From positions 620,001-684,000 of the forward strand of contig CAVYPM010000017.1 of assembly GCA_963770375.1 (NCBI GenBank): a stretch of 64,000 bases of DNA, written 5' to 3'. The notes under the pieces are model-generated. The model had not been told where the DNA came from. It was given only the letters and a program-made list of their open reading frames with translations, and did not search any database. How positions within the stretch are numbered: the first letter of the stretch is position 1; each line of letters starts with the position of its first letter. Source of the stretch: DASVBE01 sp963770375 (GTDB taxonomy: Bacteria; Actinomycetota; Actinomycetes; Streptosporangiales; Streptosporangiaceae). Of the stretch, positions 19,198 through 27,394 are shown piece by piece. The position numbers and the translations under genes are program-made.

Positions 19198-20458
19198 CCA
19201 CCGGCTGCTCGGTCACCGCGGCGCTGCCCTGCGGCAGGAACACCGCGAACACGGCCGGCCGGGGCCGGACCAGCACCACCTGGCCGCCGTCGGCCACGAT
19301 CACCGACCGGGCCAGGGCCAGGCCGAGCCCGGTGCCGCCGGGACGGCCGCTGACGCTGCGCTCGAAGATCCGCGGGGCCAGGTCCTGCGGCACGCCCTTG
19401 CCCTGGTCCCTGACCTCCACCACCACCGACTTGGGGGTCTGCGAGGTCCGGATGGTGACCGTGCCGTCGCCGTGCACCAGCGCGTTGTCCAGCAGGGTGG
19501 CGATGACCTGGGCGGCGCTGACCGGGGTCACGTAGGCGAACATGCCGCGCTCCCCGGTCACCACGAGCTTGCGGCCGATCCGCCGGAACGCCGGGTCCCA
19601 CTCGACCACCTGCTGGGCCACGATGTCGTCGACCGAGGCCAGCGACGGCGTGCCCGCCACCGACCGGCGGGCGACCCGGCCCAGCAGCTGGCTGACCACC
19701 TGGGCCAGCCGCTCGGTCTGGGCCAGCGCGGCGGCGCCCTCCTCCCGGACCACCTCTGGCTGGTCCGCGGACCCGATCATCTCCTCCAGCCGCATCGACA
19801 GCGCGGTCAGCGGGGTCCGCAGCTGGTGTGACGCATCCGCGGCGAAGTCCCGGCCGGCCGACAGCAGGTCGGTGATCCGCTGTGCCGACCCGTCCAGGCC
19901 CTCGGCGACCTGGTCCAGCTCGGGGATGCCGTACCGGAGGCCGAGCGGGCGCGCGTCACCGGACCCCAGCCGCTCGGCGGCCAGCGCCAGCTCCTCCATC
20001 GGCCGGGTCAGCCGCCGGGCCATCCAGACCGCCAGCCCGACCGCGACCGCCACGGCCAGCCCGGCCAGCGCGCCGACCCCCAGCAGCGCCCGGGTCACCC
20101 GGCCGGTGACCTCCGAGTCGTCCGCCTCCACCGTGACGGTGAAGTCCTTAGTCTCGGCCTGGGAGCTGATCGTGTGCCCGCGGGGCGGCCGGGTGCCGAC
20201 CGTGATCCGGCCCACCGAGTGGTGATTTATGATCACGTACCGGTCCGGCAGCGACCGGCCGACCTCGTTCGGCGTGACCGGCACCCCGGCCTTGACCTGC
20301 TCCTGCATGCTGCGGGCCATGGTGGTGGCGTCCCGGCGGACCTGCGCGGAGAACTCGCTGAGCTGAAGCCGGCCGATCACGAACGCCAGCGGCACGCCGA
20401 GCAGCACGACCGCGGTGACCGACACCGCGAGCGTGGAGATCAGCAGACGGCGGCGCAC
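19181..20458 (-). CDS. sensor histidine kinase, HAMP/HisKA type
   Basis: A 425-residue membrane kinase. The first helix is at about 7-29, followed by a short extracytoplasmic domain of around 100 residues, a second helix at about 125-146 and a HAMP region (RRLTRPMEELALAAERL). His211 lies in ASHQLRTPLTAL. The ATPase domain has LLDNALVHGDG, VRDQGKGVP and GGTGLGLALARS. GTG 20458 is the start. It follows its response regulator after 72 bp. A similar kinase/regulator pair accompanies purE/purK in some Streptomyces, as I recall. Confidence 0.92.
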   Translation of the reverse strand: MRRRLLISTLAVSVTAVVLLGVPLAFVIGRLQLSEFSAQVRRDATTMARSMQEQVKAGVPVTPNEVGRSLPDRYVIINHHSVGRITVGTRPPRGHTISSQAETKDFTVTVEADDSEVTGRVTRALLGVGALAGLAVAVAVGLAVWMARRLTRPMEELALAAERLGSGDARPLGLRYGIPELDQVAEGLDGSAQRITDLLSAGRDFAADASHQLRTPLTALSMRLEEMIGSADQPEVVREEGAAALAQTERLAQVVSQLLGRVARRSVAGTPSLASVDDIVAQQVVEWDPAFRRIGRKLVVTGERGMFAYVTPVSAAQVIATLLDNALVHGDGTVTIRTSQTPKSVVVEVRDQGKGVPQDLAPRIFERSVSGRPGGTGLGLALARSVIVADGGQVVLVRPRPAVFAVFLPQGSAAVTEQPVVSGPA

Positions 20459-20530
20459 GCTTCAGCGCCCGCGCTGGTCGTCAGCGGACGGGCTGGGCAC
20501 CTGCCGCATGCTCACCCCGGGCAACCAACG

Positions 20531-21202
20531 TCAGTCGCCGCGCTCGAACCGGAACCCGACGCCGCGGACCGTGGTGATGTAGCGCGGGTTATGCGCGTCG
20601 TCACCGAGTTTGCGGCGCAGCCAGGAGACGTGCATGTCGAGGGTTTTGGTCGAACCCCACCATTTGCTGTCCCATACCTGGCGCATGATCTGCTCACGGG
20701 TGACCACCTTGCCGGCTTCGGCCACCAGCAGCGCGAGCAGGTCGAATTCCTTGGAGGTCAGCTCGATCTCGGTATCACCGCGCCAGGCCCGCCGGGCGTC
20801 GGGATCGACCCGGACGCCCTGCACGAGCTGGGTGTCCGAGGCGCCGCGGCGGAGCAGGGCCCGGACCCGGGCGAGCAGCTCGGCCAGCCGGAACGGCTTG
20901 GTGACGTAATCGTCGGCCCCGGCGTCGAGGCCGATGACGGTGTCGACCTCGTCCGCGCGGGCGGTCAGGATCAGCACGGGCACGGACTGGCCCTCGGACC
21001 TGATCAGCCGGCAGACCTCCAGCCCGTCCAGCTCGGGCAGGCCGATATCCAGCACGATCAGGTCGTGGCCGCCGCCGCGCGCGGCCTCCAGTGCGCCTGG
21101 CCCATCAGCGGAAACGCCGACTTCATAGCCTTCTCGGCGGAGCGCCCGGGCAAGCGGCTCGGATATGGACGGATCGTCCTCGGCGAGCAGAACGCTGGTC
21201 AT
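20531..21202 (-). CDS. OmpR/PhoB-family response regulator
   Basis: A 223-residue regulator with acidic residues EDD (8-10), phosphoacceptor Asp52 (IVLDIGLPE), LTARAD and TKPF in the receiver. The winged helix has TSKEFDLLALL, TREQIMRQVW and the end TVRGVGFRFE. ATG 21202 is preferred over an upstream ATG at 21259 because it fits the family start and lies 7 bases after a -10-like TACTAT, suggesting a leaderless message. It is first of a two-gene operon with the kinase. Confidence 0.94.
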   Translation of the reverse strand: MTSVLLAEDDPSISEPLARALRREGYEVGVSADGPGALEAARGGGHDLIVLDIGLPELDGLEVCRLIRSEGQSVPVLILTARADEVDTVIGLDAGADDYVTKPFRLAELLARVRALLRRGASDTQLVQGVRVDPDARRAWRGDTEIELTSKEFDLLALLVAEAGKVVTREQIMRQVWDSKWWGSTKTLDMHVSWLRRKLGDDAHNPRYITTVRGVGFRFERGD

Positions 21203-21215
21203 ACCCCTGATAGTA
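21203..21215 (-). promoter_or_regulatory. leaderless-type -10 box before the response regulator
   Basis: TACTAT (minus strand, 21215-21210) lies 7 bases before the ATG, placing transcription start at or next to the start codon. The only purine-rich run is 2 bases from ATG, too close to act as a normal ribosome-binding site. Confidence 0.55.
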
Positions 21216-21280
21216 AGGTGCGTCTGGCGTATTTCCGCCGCAGCCCGCGCAGAACCCACAGGTCAAGAGGTCGCAATGCT

Positions 21281-21316
21281 TCCCTCCTCGCTCCTTCGGC
21301 GCTCGCTCGTCGCGCC
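21281..21316 (-). repeat. dispersed intergenic repeat, copy 2
   Basis: The minus strand reads nearly the same 36 bases as 13342-13377 (about three differences). It lies between the response regulator promoter and a small membrane-protein gene, followed at 21360-21378 by a GCCGGC-rich hairpin. Confidence 0.6.
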
Positions 21317-21378
21317 AGCGCGCCGTCGGGAGAGCAGCGCCGGCGGCCCTCCGCTGCGCTCAGCCGGCTACGCCGGCT

Positions 21379-21558
21379 CTATTGATGCAAGTGCAGGCTC
21401 ACCCCGAGGAGCGGCAGCCACCAGAGGAAAATGGCCAGCAGCGCGGAGAGGATGAGGAGCAGCAAGTGGACCGTGATGTAGTGGTGCAGCCACGCGATCA
21501 CGATCCCGACGATGATGTAAATGGTGCCGAAGAGGCCCCATCTCCGGAAGAACCACAT
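21379..21558 (-). CDS. small two-helix membrane protein (59 aa)
   Basis: A short but convincing gene. ATG 21558 is preceded by GGAGCGGGAAG, and the 59-residue product is almost entirely membrane sequence. It has a basic start (MWFFRRWG), one helix at about 9-24 (LFGTIYIIVGIVIAWL), a HHY turn, and a second helix at about 31-53 (HLLLLILSALLAIFLWWLPL). Two Trp-rich ends flank the helices. I do not know a function; small proteins of this look occur widely in actinobacteria. It is divergent from the large membrane gene at 21750. Confidence 0.7.
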   Translation of the reverse strand: MWFFRRWGLFGTIYIIVGIVIAWLHHYITVHLLLLILSALLAIFLWWLPLLGVSLHLHQ

Positions 21559-21749
21559 CTTCCCGCTCCAATCTGGCGCACCATGTGGCCGTTGCCGCCC
21601 GGAATGTCTCCGGCTCGCGGCGACGCAAACATGAGCGGGACTCGCCTGCCGGCCCGCCGCGGCGGGCTACCCTGGGTCCCTCGTATGCCGCCCGTGCGCG
21701 GCGCCCGGCAGACCGCGGGTGCGCAAGCCCGCGAAAGGGGCTAAGACCG

Positions 21750-23609
21750 ATGCTCAGCCACGTACCCGACCACCCGGCCACGGGTGACGGCGCCCCCGGG
21801 GACGGCCCGGCAGCCGCCGGGGCCAGCCCGGCGGGGGCGGGCGGGGAAACCCTGACCGGGGCGGTGACCAGGCGGCCAGGGCCGGGCGGCCGCCTGGCGG
21901 GCCTGGTCCGGCGCAACTGGCTGTTCACCGCCGTACTGCTGCTCTCGGTGATCCCCCGGGTGATCGTCATGCTCGGGTACCAGCCCGCGATCCTGTTCAA
22001 GCTGGACACCTACGACTACCTGTGGGACGCCGCGCACCTGCAGCCCGACCCCATTAACCCGAACGGCTACTCGCTGTTCCTGTGGCTGGTCAGGCCGTTC
22101 CACTCGTTCCTGCTGATCGCCGCGATCCAGCACGTGCTGGGCCTGGTCAGCGCGGTGCTGGTGTACGCGGTACTGCGGCGTTACAACGTCCGGCCGTGGA
22201 TCGCCACGGCGGCCACGGTGACCGTGCTGTTCGACCCCGGGCAGTTCATCCTGGAGCAGATCGTGCTGGCCGATCTGCTGGCCATGGTGCTGATGGTCAT
22301 CGCGTTCTGCGTGCTGCTGCTGGCGCGGGACAAGCCGTCGGTGCTCCGGGTGGTCTTCGCAGGCCTGCTGATGGGCGCCTCGGCCACGGTCCGGCCGACC
22401 ACGCTGCCGCTGATCCTGTTCCTGGCCATCTACCTGCTCCTCACCCGGGCCGGCTGGCTGCGGGCGGGCGCGGCGCTGCTCGCCGGGGTGCTGCCCGTCG
22501 TGGCGTACATGGGCTGGTTCGCCTCGGTGTACGGCTCGTTCAACTTCACCAACAGCAACGGGCTGTTCCTGTGGTCGCGGACCATGACCTTCGCCAACTG
22601 CGCCAAGATCAACCCGCCGGCCGACCTGCGCCCGCTGTGCCCGGAGAACCAGCCCCGCCAGCAGGCCCTGCCGGCTGGCTCGGGCCGCCTGCTGCCCAAG
22701 ATCTACCTGTGGGACCACACCGCGTGGATGTGGACCGACCCGGCGGCCGGCCCGAAGGGCGTGCGGCCCGACACCCAGGCGTTCACCAAGGCGAACAACG
22801 AGCGGGCGCTGCGCTTCGCGCTGGCCGCGATCAAGGCCCAGCCGCTGAGCTACGCGCACACCGTCGCCGACGACCTGACCACGATCTTCACCTCGAAGGA
22901 CGTGTTCCTGTTCCCGGGCCGGCAGCCGGTCCTGCAGGGCCTCGGCCCGCTCAACAAGCGGTACGCGCTGGCCGCGGTCCAGGCCTACGCCGGCAGCACC
23001 AAGGGGATCGGGCCGTACCTGGGCCGTCATTTCGGCGTCCGGCTGCACCAGCCGTTCGCCCACTGGGTCCGCATCTACCAGACCTACGTGTTCATGCCCG
23101 GGCCGCTGTTCGCGCTGCTCGTCGCGGCCGGCCTGGCCGGCCTGCTGATACCGCGGCGCCGGACCGGGGCGGGCGTGCTGCTGTGGATCTCCGCCGCGGT
23201 GATAGTGATCCTGCCGGTCGCCGAGCACGAGTACACCTACCGGTACGTGATACCCGCCCTGCCGCTGCTGTGCATGACGCTGGCGCTGGCGCTCCGCACG
23301 AAGCCCGGGCCGGGCGACGCAGCGGCCCTGGCCGGTGCGGGCGCCGGGACCGCGGGCGCCGCCGGGACGGGAGCTGACCGGGAGACGGACGCCACCATGC
23401 CGGTGCCGGTCCTGGACGGCGGGCCGGGTGACACGGACCTGTTCACGCCGCGGGGGGACCTGCCCAAGCGGACGCCGCGCGGCGGGAGGCCGCAGCCGGC
23501 GGTCCACAACACCGGCCCGATCCCGGCGATCGGCTACGAGGACGAGTACGACGGCCGGGCCCCGGACGACACCTCACCGCAGGGCATCACGCCGGGCCAG
23601 GGCGGCTAG
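21750..23609 (+). CDS. multi-pass membrane protein, glycosyltransferase 39/ArnT-like
   Basis: 619 residues with about ten to eleven hydrophobic segments between residues 55 and 525. The Asp-rich extracytoplasmic loop after the first helix (LFKLDTYDYLWDAA) resembles the DE/DxD site of GT-C fold polyprenyl-phosphate sugar transferases. A large extracytoplasmic loop follows (about 300-450). The N-terminal 45 residues and the ~90-residue C-terminal tail are low-complexity and cytoplasmic. ATG 21750 has AAAGGGG upstream; longer in-frame extensions are low complexity. It probably transfers a lipid-linked sugar to a surface acceptor. Exact family uncertain. Confidence 0.7.
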   Translation: MLSHVPDHPATGDGAPGDGPAAAGASPAGAGGETLTGAVTRRPGPGGRLAGLVRRNWLFTAVLLLSVIPRVIVMLGYQPAILFKLDTYDYLWDAAHLQPDPINPNGYSLFLWLVRPFHSFLLIAAIQHVLGLVSAVLVYAVLRRYNVRPWIATAATVTVLFDPGQFILEQIVLADLLAMVLMVIAFCVLLLARDKPSVLRVVFAGLLMGASATVRPTTLPLILFLAIYLLLTRAGWLRAGAALLAGVLPVVAYMGWFASVYGSFNFTNSNGLFLWSRTMTFANCAKINPPADLRPLCPENQPRQQALPAGSGRLLPKIYLWDHTAWMWTDPAAGPKGVRPDTQAFTKANNERALRFALAAIKAQPLSYAHTVADDLTTIFTSKDVFLFPGRQPVLQGLGPLNKRYALAAVQAYAGSTKGIGPYLGRHFGVRLHQPFAHWVRIYQTYVFMPGPLFALLVAAGLAGLLIPRRRTGAGVLLWISAAVIVILPVAEHEYTYRYVIPALPLLCMTLALALRTKPGPGDAAALAGAGAGTAGAAGTGADRETDATMPVPVLDGGPGDTDLFTPRGDLPKRTPRGGRPQPAVHNTGPIPAIGYEDEYDGRAPDDTSPQGITPGQGG

Positions 23610-23640
23610 GCCGGCCAGCGGGGCCGGCCCCTCTACCAGC

Positions 23641-24558
23641 TCAGCTGACCGGGATCGTCCGGGTCCGCGGGCCGGCCCGCAGCACCTGGGACGGCAGGCG
23701 GCGGCCGATGATCCGCTCCGCGTCGGCCGCGGCGTCGATCATCGCGGCCAGGTCGATGCCGGTGGCCACGCCCATGTCCTCGACCATGTGGACGAGCTCC
23801 TCGGTGGCGATGTTGCCGGTCGCCCCGGGCGCGTACGGGCAGCCGCCGAGCCCGCCCACCGAGGCGTCGAAGTCGGCCACGCCGAGCTCGAGCGCGGTCA
23901 GCACGTTGGCCAGGCCGGTGCCCCGGGTGTTGTGGAAGTGCAGGTTCAGCGGGACGCCGGGGTGCGCCGAGCGGAACTCGCCGACCAGCTCACGGACCCG
24001 GCGCGGGGTGGCCATGCCGGTGGTGTCGCCGAACGAGATGCTGTCCGCGCCGTCGTCCACCGCCCGGCTGGCGACCCGCACCACCCGGCTGACCGGCACG
24101 TCCCCCTCGTACGGGCAGCCCCACGCGGTGGACACCACGACCTGGCAGCTGGCCCCGCGCTGATGCGCGGACTCGATGATCACCGCGATGTCGTCGAGCG
24201 ATTCGGCGGTGCCCCGGCGGACGTTGGCCCGGTTGTGCGTGTCCGAGGCGGACACCACGGCCTCGAGCTCGGTCAGCCCGCTGTCCAGCGCGCGGATCGC
24301 GCCGCGCAGGTTGGGCACCAGCGCGGAGTACCGCACCGACGGCGACCGGGTGATGCCCTGCCACACCTCGCTGGCGTCGGCCATCTGCGGGATCGCCTCG
24401 GGCCGGACGAACGAGACGGCCTCGATCCTGGCCACCCCGGTGCCGGACAGCCGGTCGATCAGCTCGATCTTGGCGTCGGTCGGCACCGGGTCCTCGTTCT
24501 GCAGCCCGTCCCTGGGCCCGACCTCGCGTACCGAGATCCTCGCTGGCAGGTCACTCAC
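23641..24558 (-). CDS. hydroxymethylglutaryl-CoA lyase
   Basis: Splits 3-hydroxy-3-methylglutaryl-CoA (or a close analogue) into acetyl-CoA and acetoacetate in leucine breakdown. The 305-residue TIM-barrel protein has the DRE-TIM-type opening EVGPRDGLQNE and the HxH metal motif in NLHFHNTRG. The signature with the catalytic Cys, GGLGGCPYAPGATGN, is also there. GTG 24558 has GGAGGAGAGG about 8 bases upstream. It follows the enoyl-CoA hydratase gene (57 bp gap), so both are likely in one acyl-CoA degradation transcript. Confidence 0.94.
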   Translation of the reverse strand: MSDLPARISVREVGPRDGLQNEDPVPTDAKIELIDRLSGTGVARIEAVSFVRPEAIPQMADASEVWQGITRSPSVRYSALVPNLRGAIRALDSGLTELEAVVSASDTHNRANVRRGTAESLDDIAVIIESAHQRGASCQVVVSTAWGCPYEGDVPVSRVVRVASRAVDDGADSISFGDTTGMATPRRVRELVGEFRSAHPGVPLNLHFHNTRGTGLANVLTALELGVADFDASVGGLGGCPYAPGATGNIATEELVHMVEDMGVATGIDLAAMIDAAADAERIIGRRLPSQVLRAGPRTRTIPVS

Positions 24559-24615
24559 CGCGGTGCCTCTCCTCCTGGTGTCCGGCGGCCGGCCAGGGCC
24601 GCATCATTCCGGGGC

Positions 24616-25431
24616 TTACCGCCCCGGCCAGACGGGGTCCCGCTTCTGGGTGAACGCTGCGATGCCCTCTCTTCTATCCCCGGAGAACACCGCGGTCCGC
24701 CAGGCCGCGTCCTCGATGTCCAGCCCGGCCGCCAGCGACACCCCGGCGCCGTTGCGCAGCGCCTGCTTGGCGGCCCGCACCGCGACCGGGGAATTGCCGG
24801 CCACCGCCGCGGCCAGCTCGAGCGCGGCGGCCGCCGCCGTGCCGGGCGGCACCACCCGGTCGGCCAGCCCGATCTGCCCGGCCTCGGCGGCGCGCACCTG
24901 CCGGCCGGTGAGCACCAGGTCCGCGGCCCGGCCCGGGCCGAGCCTGCGCAGCGCGAGCTGGGTGCCGCCGCCGCCGGGGACCAGGCCCACGGTGACCTCC
25001 GGCAGCCCGAACACCGCCGTCTCGTCCGCGACGATCAGGTCGCAGGACAGCGCAAGCTCGCAGCCGCCGCCCAGGGCGTAGCCGTGCACGGCGGCGACCA
25101 CCGGCTGGGGCAGGTTCAGCACGCCGCCGAACGCGGCCCGGAACACCGGCCGCTGGGCCATGAAGTCGCTGTCGCTCATCGCCGCGCGTTCCTTCAGGTC
25201 CGCGCCGACGCAGAAGGCCCGGTCCCCGGACGCGCTCAGCACCACGGCCCGGACCTGCGGGTCCGCGGCCACTTCGGCGCAGATCAGGGTCAGCTGCGCG
25301 GCCATGGCCGTGCTCAGCGCGTTCATCGCGGCGGGCCGGTCCAGCACGATCTCCGCGACGACGGCCCCGCCGCCCCGCGCCGGGCCCGGATGCCGCCGGA
25401 CGGTTACCTGGTCTGCGGTGGGTGCGCTCAT
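24616..25431 (-). CDS. enoyl-CoA hydratase/isomerase family protein
   Basis: A crotonase-fold enzyme of 271 residues. The CoA/oxyanion-hole segments AFCVGADLKERA and HGYALGGGCELALSCD are present, as is the catalytic-Glu region GLPEVTVGLVPGGGGTQ. Placement before HMG-CoA lyase suggests a methylglutaconyl-CoA hydratase-like role in leucine catabolism, but crotonase specificity cannot be read from sequence. It begins at ATG 25431 and lies 20 bp downstream of the PH-domain gene on the same strand. Confidence 0.93.
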   Translation of the reverse strand: MSAPTADQVTVRRHPGPARGGGAVVAEIVLDRPAAMNALSTAMAAQLTLICAEVAADPQVRAVVLSASGDRAFCVGADLKERAAMSDSDFMAQRPVFRAAFGGVLNLPQPVVAAVHGYALGGGCELALSCDLIVADETAVFGLPEVTVGLVPGGGGTQLALRRLGPGRAADLVLTGRQVRAAEAGQIGLADRVVPPGTAAAAALELAAAVAGNSPVAVRAAKQALRNGAGVSLAAGLDIEDAAWRTAVFSGDRREGIAAFTQKRDPVWPGR

Positions 25432-25451
25432 GAGCGCAGGCTACCGGCCGG

Positions 25452-25961
25452 TCAGCCCTGTTCCCTGGCCAGCCTGGACTGCTCGTCTTCGACCAGCTGG
25501 AACAGGACCGACTGAACCCGCTGGACGTGCGGGATCTCGTTCAGCACGAGCTGGCCGTGCTCGCCCGCGGACTCGACGATGAGCTTCCCGCAGCCGAGCA
25601 GGCGGTCGATCAGGCCGTGCTCGAAGGACACGTCGCTGATCCGGATCAGCGGGAAGTCCCGGCCGGACCGGGACACGATCCCGCTGCGCAGCCGCAGCCG
25701 CCGGGTGGTCAGCTCGTAGCTGGTGGTCCGCCAGCGCAGGATCGGCACGGCGAAGAAGACGATGCTCAGGAGCAGCGCGATCGCGCCGATGATGATCCGG
25801 ACCACCGGCGGGTCGACCTTGGCGGGCAGCAGGATCAGCAGGGCCAGCGCGGCCGCGAGCGTGACGACCAGGATGAAGAACGGCCGCAGCAGCGTCTTCC
25901 AGTGCGGATGCAGCTGCAGCACGAAATTTTCGCCCTCGGTCAGGGAACTGTCACCGGCCAT
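25452..25961 (-). CDS. bacterial PH-domain membrane protein (bPH_2/DUF304)
   Basis: 169 residues with two adjacent membrane helices (about 26-46 and 52-75) followed by a bacterial pleckstrin-like domain (YELTTRRLRLRSGIVSRSG ... RISDVSFEHGLIDRLLGCGKL). The start is ATG 25961. Position next to biotin ligase matches Rv3278c beside birA (Rv3279c) in M. tuberculosis as I recall, so it belongs to the conserved block; its molecular role is unknown. Confidence 0.88.
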   Translation of the reverse strand: MAGDSSLTEGENFVLQLHPHWKTLLRPFFILVVTLAAALALLILLPAKVDPPVVRIIIGAIALLLSIVFFAVPILRWRTTSYELTTRRLRLRSGIVSRSGRDFPLIRISDVSFEHGLIDRLLGCGKLIVESAGEHGQLVLNEIPHVQRVQSVLFQLVEDEQSRLAREQG

Positions 25962-26017
25962 GGGGACATCGTGGCATGACCCGGGCACCCTGCGCGCCCG
26001 CCGCGGCGAGGACTGCC

Positions 26018-26908
26018 CTAGCGGACGTGAACGACGTCGCCGGCGCTCACCGCGACCGGCCCGGACGCGGTTCCGACCACCAGCCGGCCGGTCGCGTCGA
26101 CGTCCCCGGCCCGCCCGGTGACCAGCTTCCCGCCGGGCATCGAGACCCGCACCTGCTGCCCGACGGTGGCCGACAGCCGCAGGTACTCCGCCCGCAGCCC
26201 GGCAGGATCGCCGCCCGGCCCGGCCAGCACAGTTCCGGCCAGCACAGTCCCGGCCAGCACAGTTCCGGCCAGCACGGGCGGGCCTGCCGCCACCGCGGCC
26301 ACCCAGCGCCGGTACCAGGTCTCCAGCTCGCCGAGCACGGCGACGAGCAGCTGCTCGCGGTCCGGCGCGGCGCCGGCCAGCACGACCGACGTAGCGTGCG
26401 GCACCGGCAGCTCGTCGCGGCGGGTGGTGACGTTGATCCCGATGCCGAGCACGATCGCGTCACCGGCCTGCTCGGCCAGGATGCCGGCGATCTTGGCTCC
26501 GCCGACCAGCACGTCGTTGGGCCACTTCAGCCTGGCGTCCAGGCCGGCCTGGGCGCGCAGCCCGGCCGCCACCGCCACCCCGGCCAGCAGCGGAATCCAG
26601 CCGCGGGCCACGGCGGGCACCCCGTCCGGCCGGAGCAGCACGGAGAAGCTCAGCGCGGCCCGGGGCGGGCAGGTCCAGCGGCGGTCCAGCCGCCCGCGGC
26701 CCGCGGTCTGCACCTCGGCGGCCAGCACCGTGCCCTCGGGCGCACCGGCCCGGGCCGCGGCCAGCAGGTCGGAGTTGGTCGACCCGGTCTCGGCCCGGAC
26801 GGTCACGTCCCGCCAGAGCCGGCCGGGCCCGGTCAGCGCCGCGGACAGCGCCGCCGCGGACAGCGGGGCCCGGTCCGCGACAGCCGCAGAACCCGAGGTC
26901 GTCACCAT
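26018..26908 (-). CDS. birA: biotin--[acetyl-CoA-carboxylase] ligase
   Basis: Attaches biotin to the carrier lysine of acyl-CoA carboxylase alpha chains, here probably the protein at 41156-42955. It is 296 residues. Visible: ETGSTNSDL, the biotinyl-AMP loop QTAGRGRLDRRW, KWPNDVLVGGAKIAGIL and a C-terminal SH3-like domain. There is no N-terminal helix-turn-helix, so it is a monofunctional ligase, not a repressor. An insertion of VLAGT pentapeptides from a 15-bp repeat lies between the catalytic and C-terminal domains. Confidence 0.95.
   Translation of the reverse strand: MVTTSGSAAVADRAPLSAAALSAALTGPGRLWRDVTVRAETGSTNSDLLAAARAGAPEGTVLAAEVQTAGRGRLDRRWTCPPRAALSFSVLLRPDGVPAVARGWIPLLAGVAVAAGLRAQAGLDARLKWPNDVLVGGAKIAGILAEQAGDAIVLGIGINVTTRRDELPVPHATSVVLAGAAPDREQLLVAVLGELETWYRRWVAAVAAGPPVLAGTVLAGTVLAGTVLAGPGGDPAGLRAEYLRLSATVGQQVRVSMPGGKLVTGRAGDVDATGRLVVGTASGPVAVSAGDVVHVR
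26226..26270. repeat. 15-bp tandem repeat in birA
   Basis: Three full 15-bp units (AGCACAGTTCCGGCC, the middle one with one change) plus partial units on both sides. They encode repeated VLAGT in the linker before the C-terminal domain of the ligase. Confidence 0.85.
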
Positions 26909-27079
26909 GACCCGCCATTCTCCCCGACCCGTCCGCCCAGGTCCCTCCCACCCTCATGATCACGGAGGATCTTCCACCGCCCGGCACTGCAGATCCACCG
27001 TGATCACAAGCGCTTCAAGCCGGGCGCCTCCCGTTGATCTTCATAAGGCGTTTTCCGCCGCCGTGCCCGTTGCGTGCCC

Positions 27080-27301
27080 TCAGTCCTCATCTGAGGATTG
27101 CTGCCATGCTGGCTGCACCTGCCATCCGGTCGCTGCCGCCCACTGCCTGGCATCGGCAAGCGTGTCGAGGACAATTCCGGTCTTGGCGTCCCCGTAGGCC
27201 TTCCGGTCATGGTGCCAGCGTGTGATCAGTTCTTGCTTGAGCGCGGCATAGTCCTTGCAGGCCAGCGGATGGGCGCGCAGGTGGACACGTCCCGTTGGCG
27301 C
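27080..27301 (-). pseudogene. GrpB-family (UPF0157) C-terminal remnant
   Basis: An open stretch with no start encodes the C-terminal third of a GrpB-type protein. It includes VHLRAHPLACKDYAALKQEL and then a stretch resembling the family's DREAYTEAK pattern (HHDRKAYGDAKTGIV). A TGA lies immediately before it in frame, and the N-terminal two-thirds, including the HVGSTSVPGL-type motif, are missing. It ends at a TGA at 27080-27082. It is the first sign of gene decay at the left edge of the 27-38 kb accessory region. Confidence 0.65.
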
Positions 27302-27339
27302 TCACCTGCGGTGGACGAGGTCAGGCCGCCCGCCCCGCA

Positions 27340-27360
27340 ATCTTTGCAAGCAGGGGGTCA
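27340..27360 (+). repeat. putative att-like repeat (tRNA-Ala anticodon-arm sequence), copy 1
   Basis: ATCTTTGCAAGCAGGGGGTCA. Except for its first bases, this reads like the anticodon loop 3' half, stem and variable region of bacterial tRNA-Ala with anticodon TGC. The rest of the tRNA is absent. A near-identical copy lies at 28449-28469. Confidence 0.55.
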
Positions 27361-27394
27361 GGCTCTGTTGCCTGGAGCGCGCCGGTTGCGCTGT

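Noticed and set aside
23335..25515. 726-codon plus-strand open frame
   Set aside because: Runs opposite HMG-CoA lyase and enoyl-CoA hydratase, and its product is low-complexity Arg/Gly/Pro sequence.
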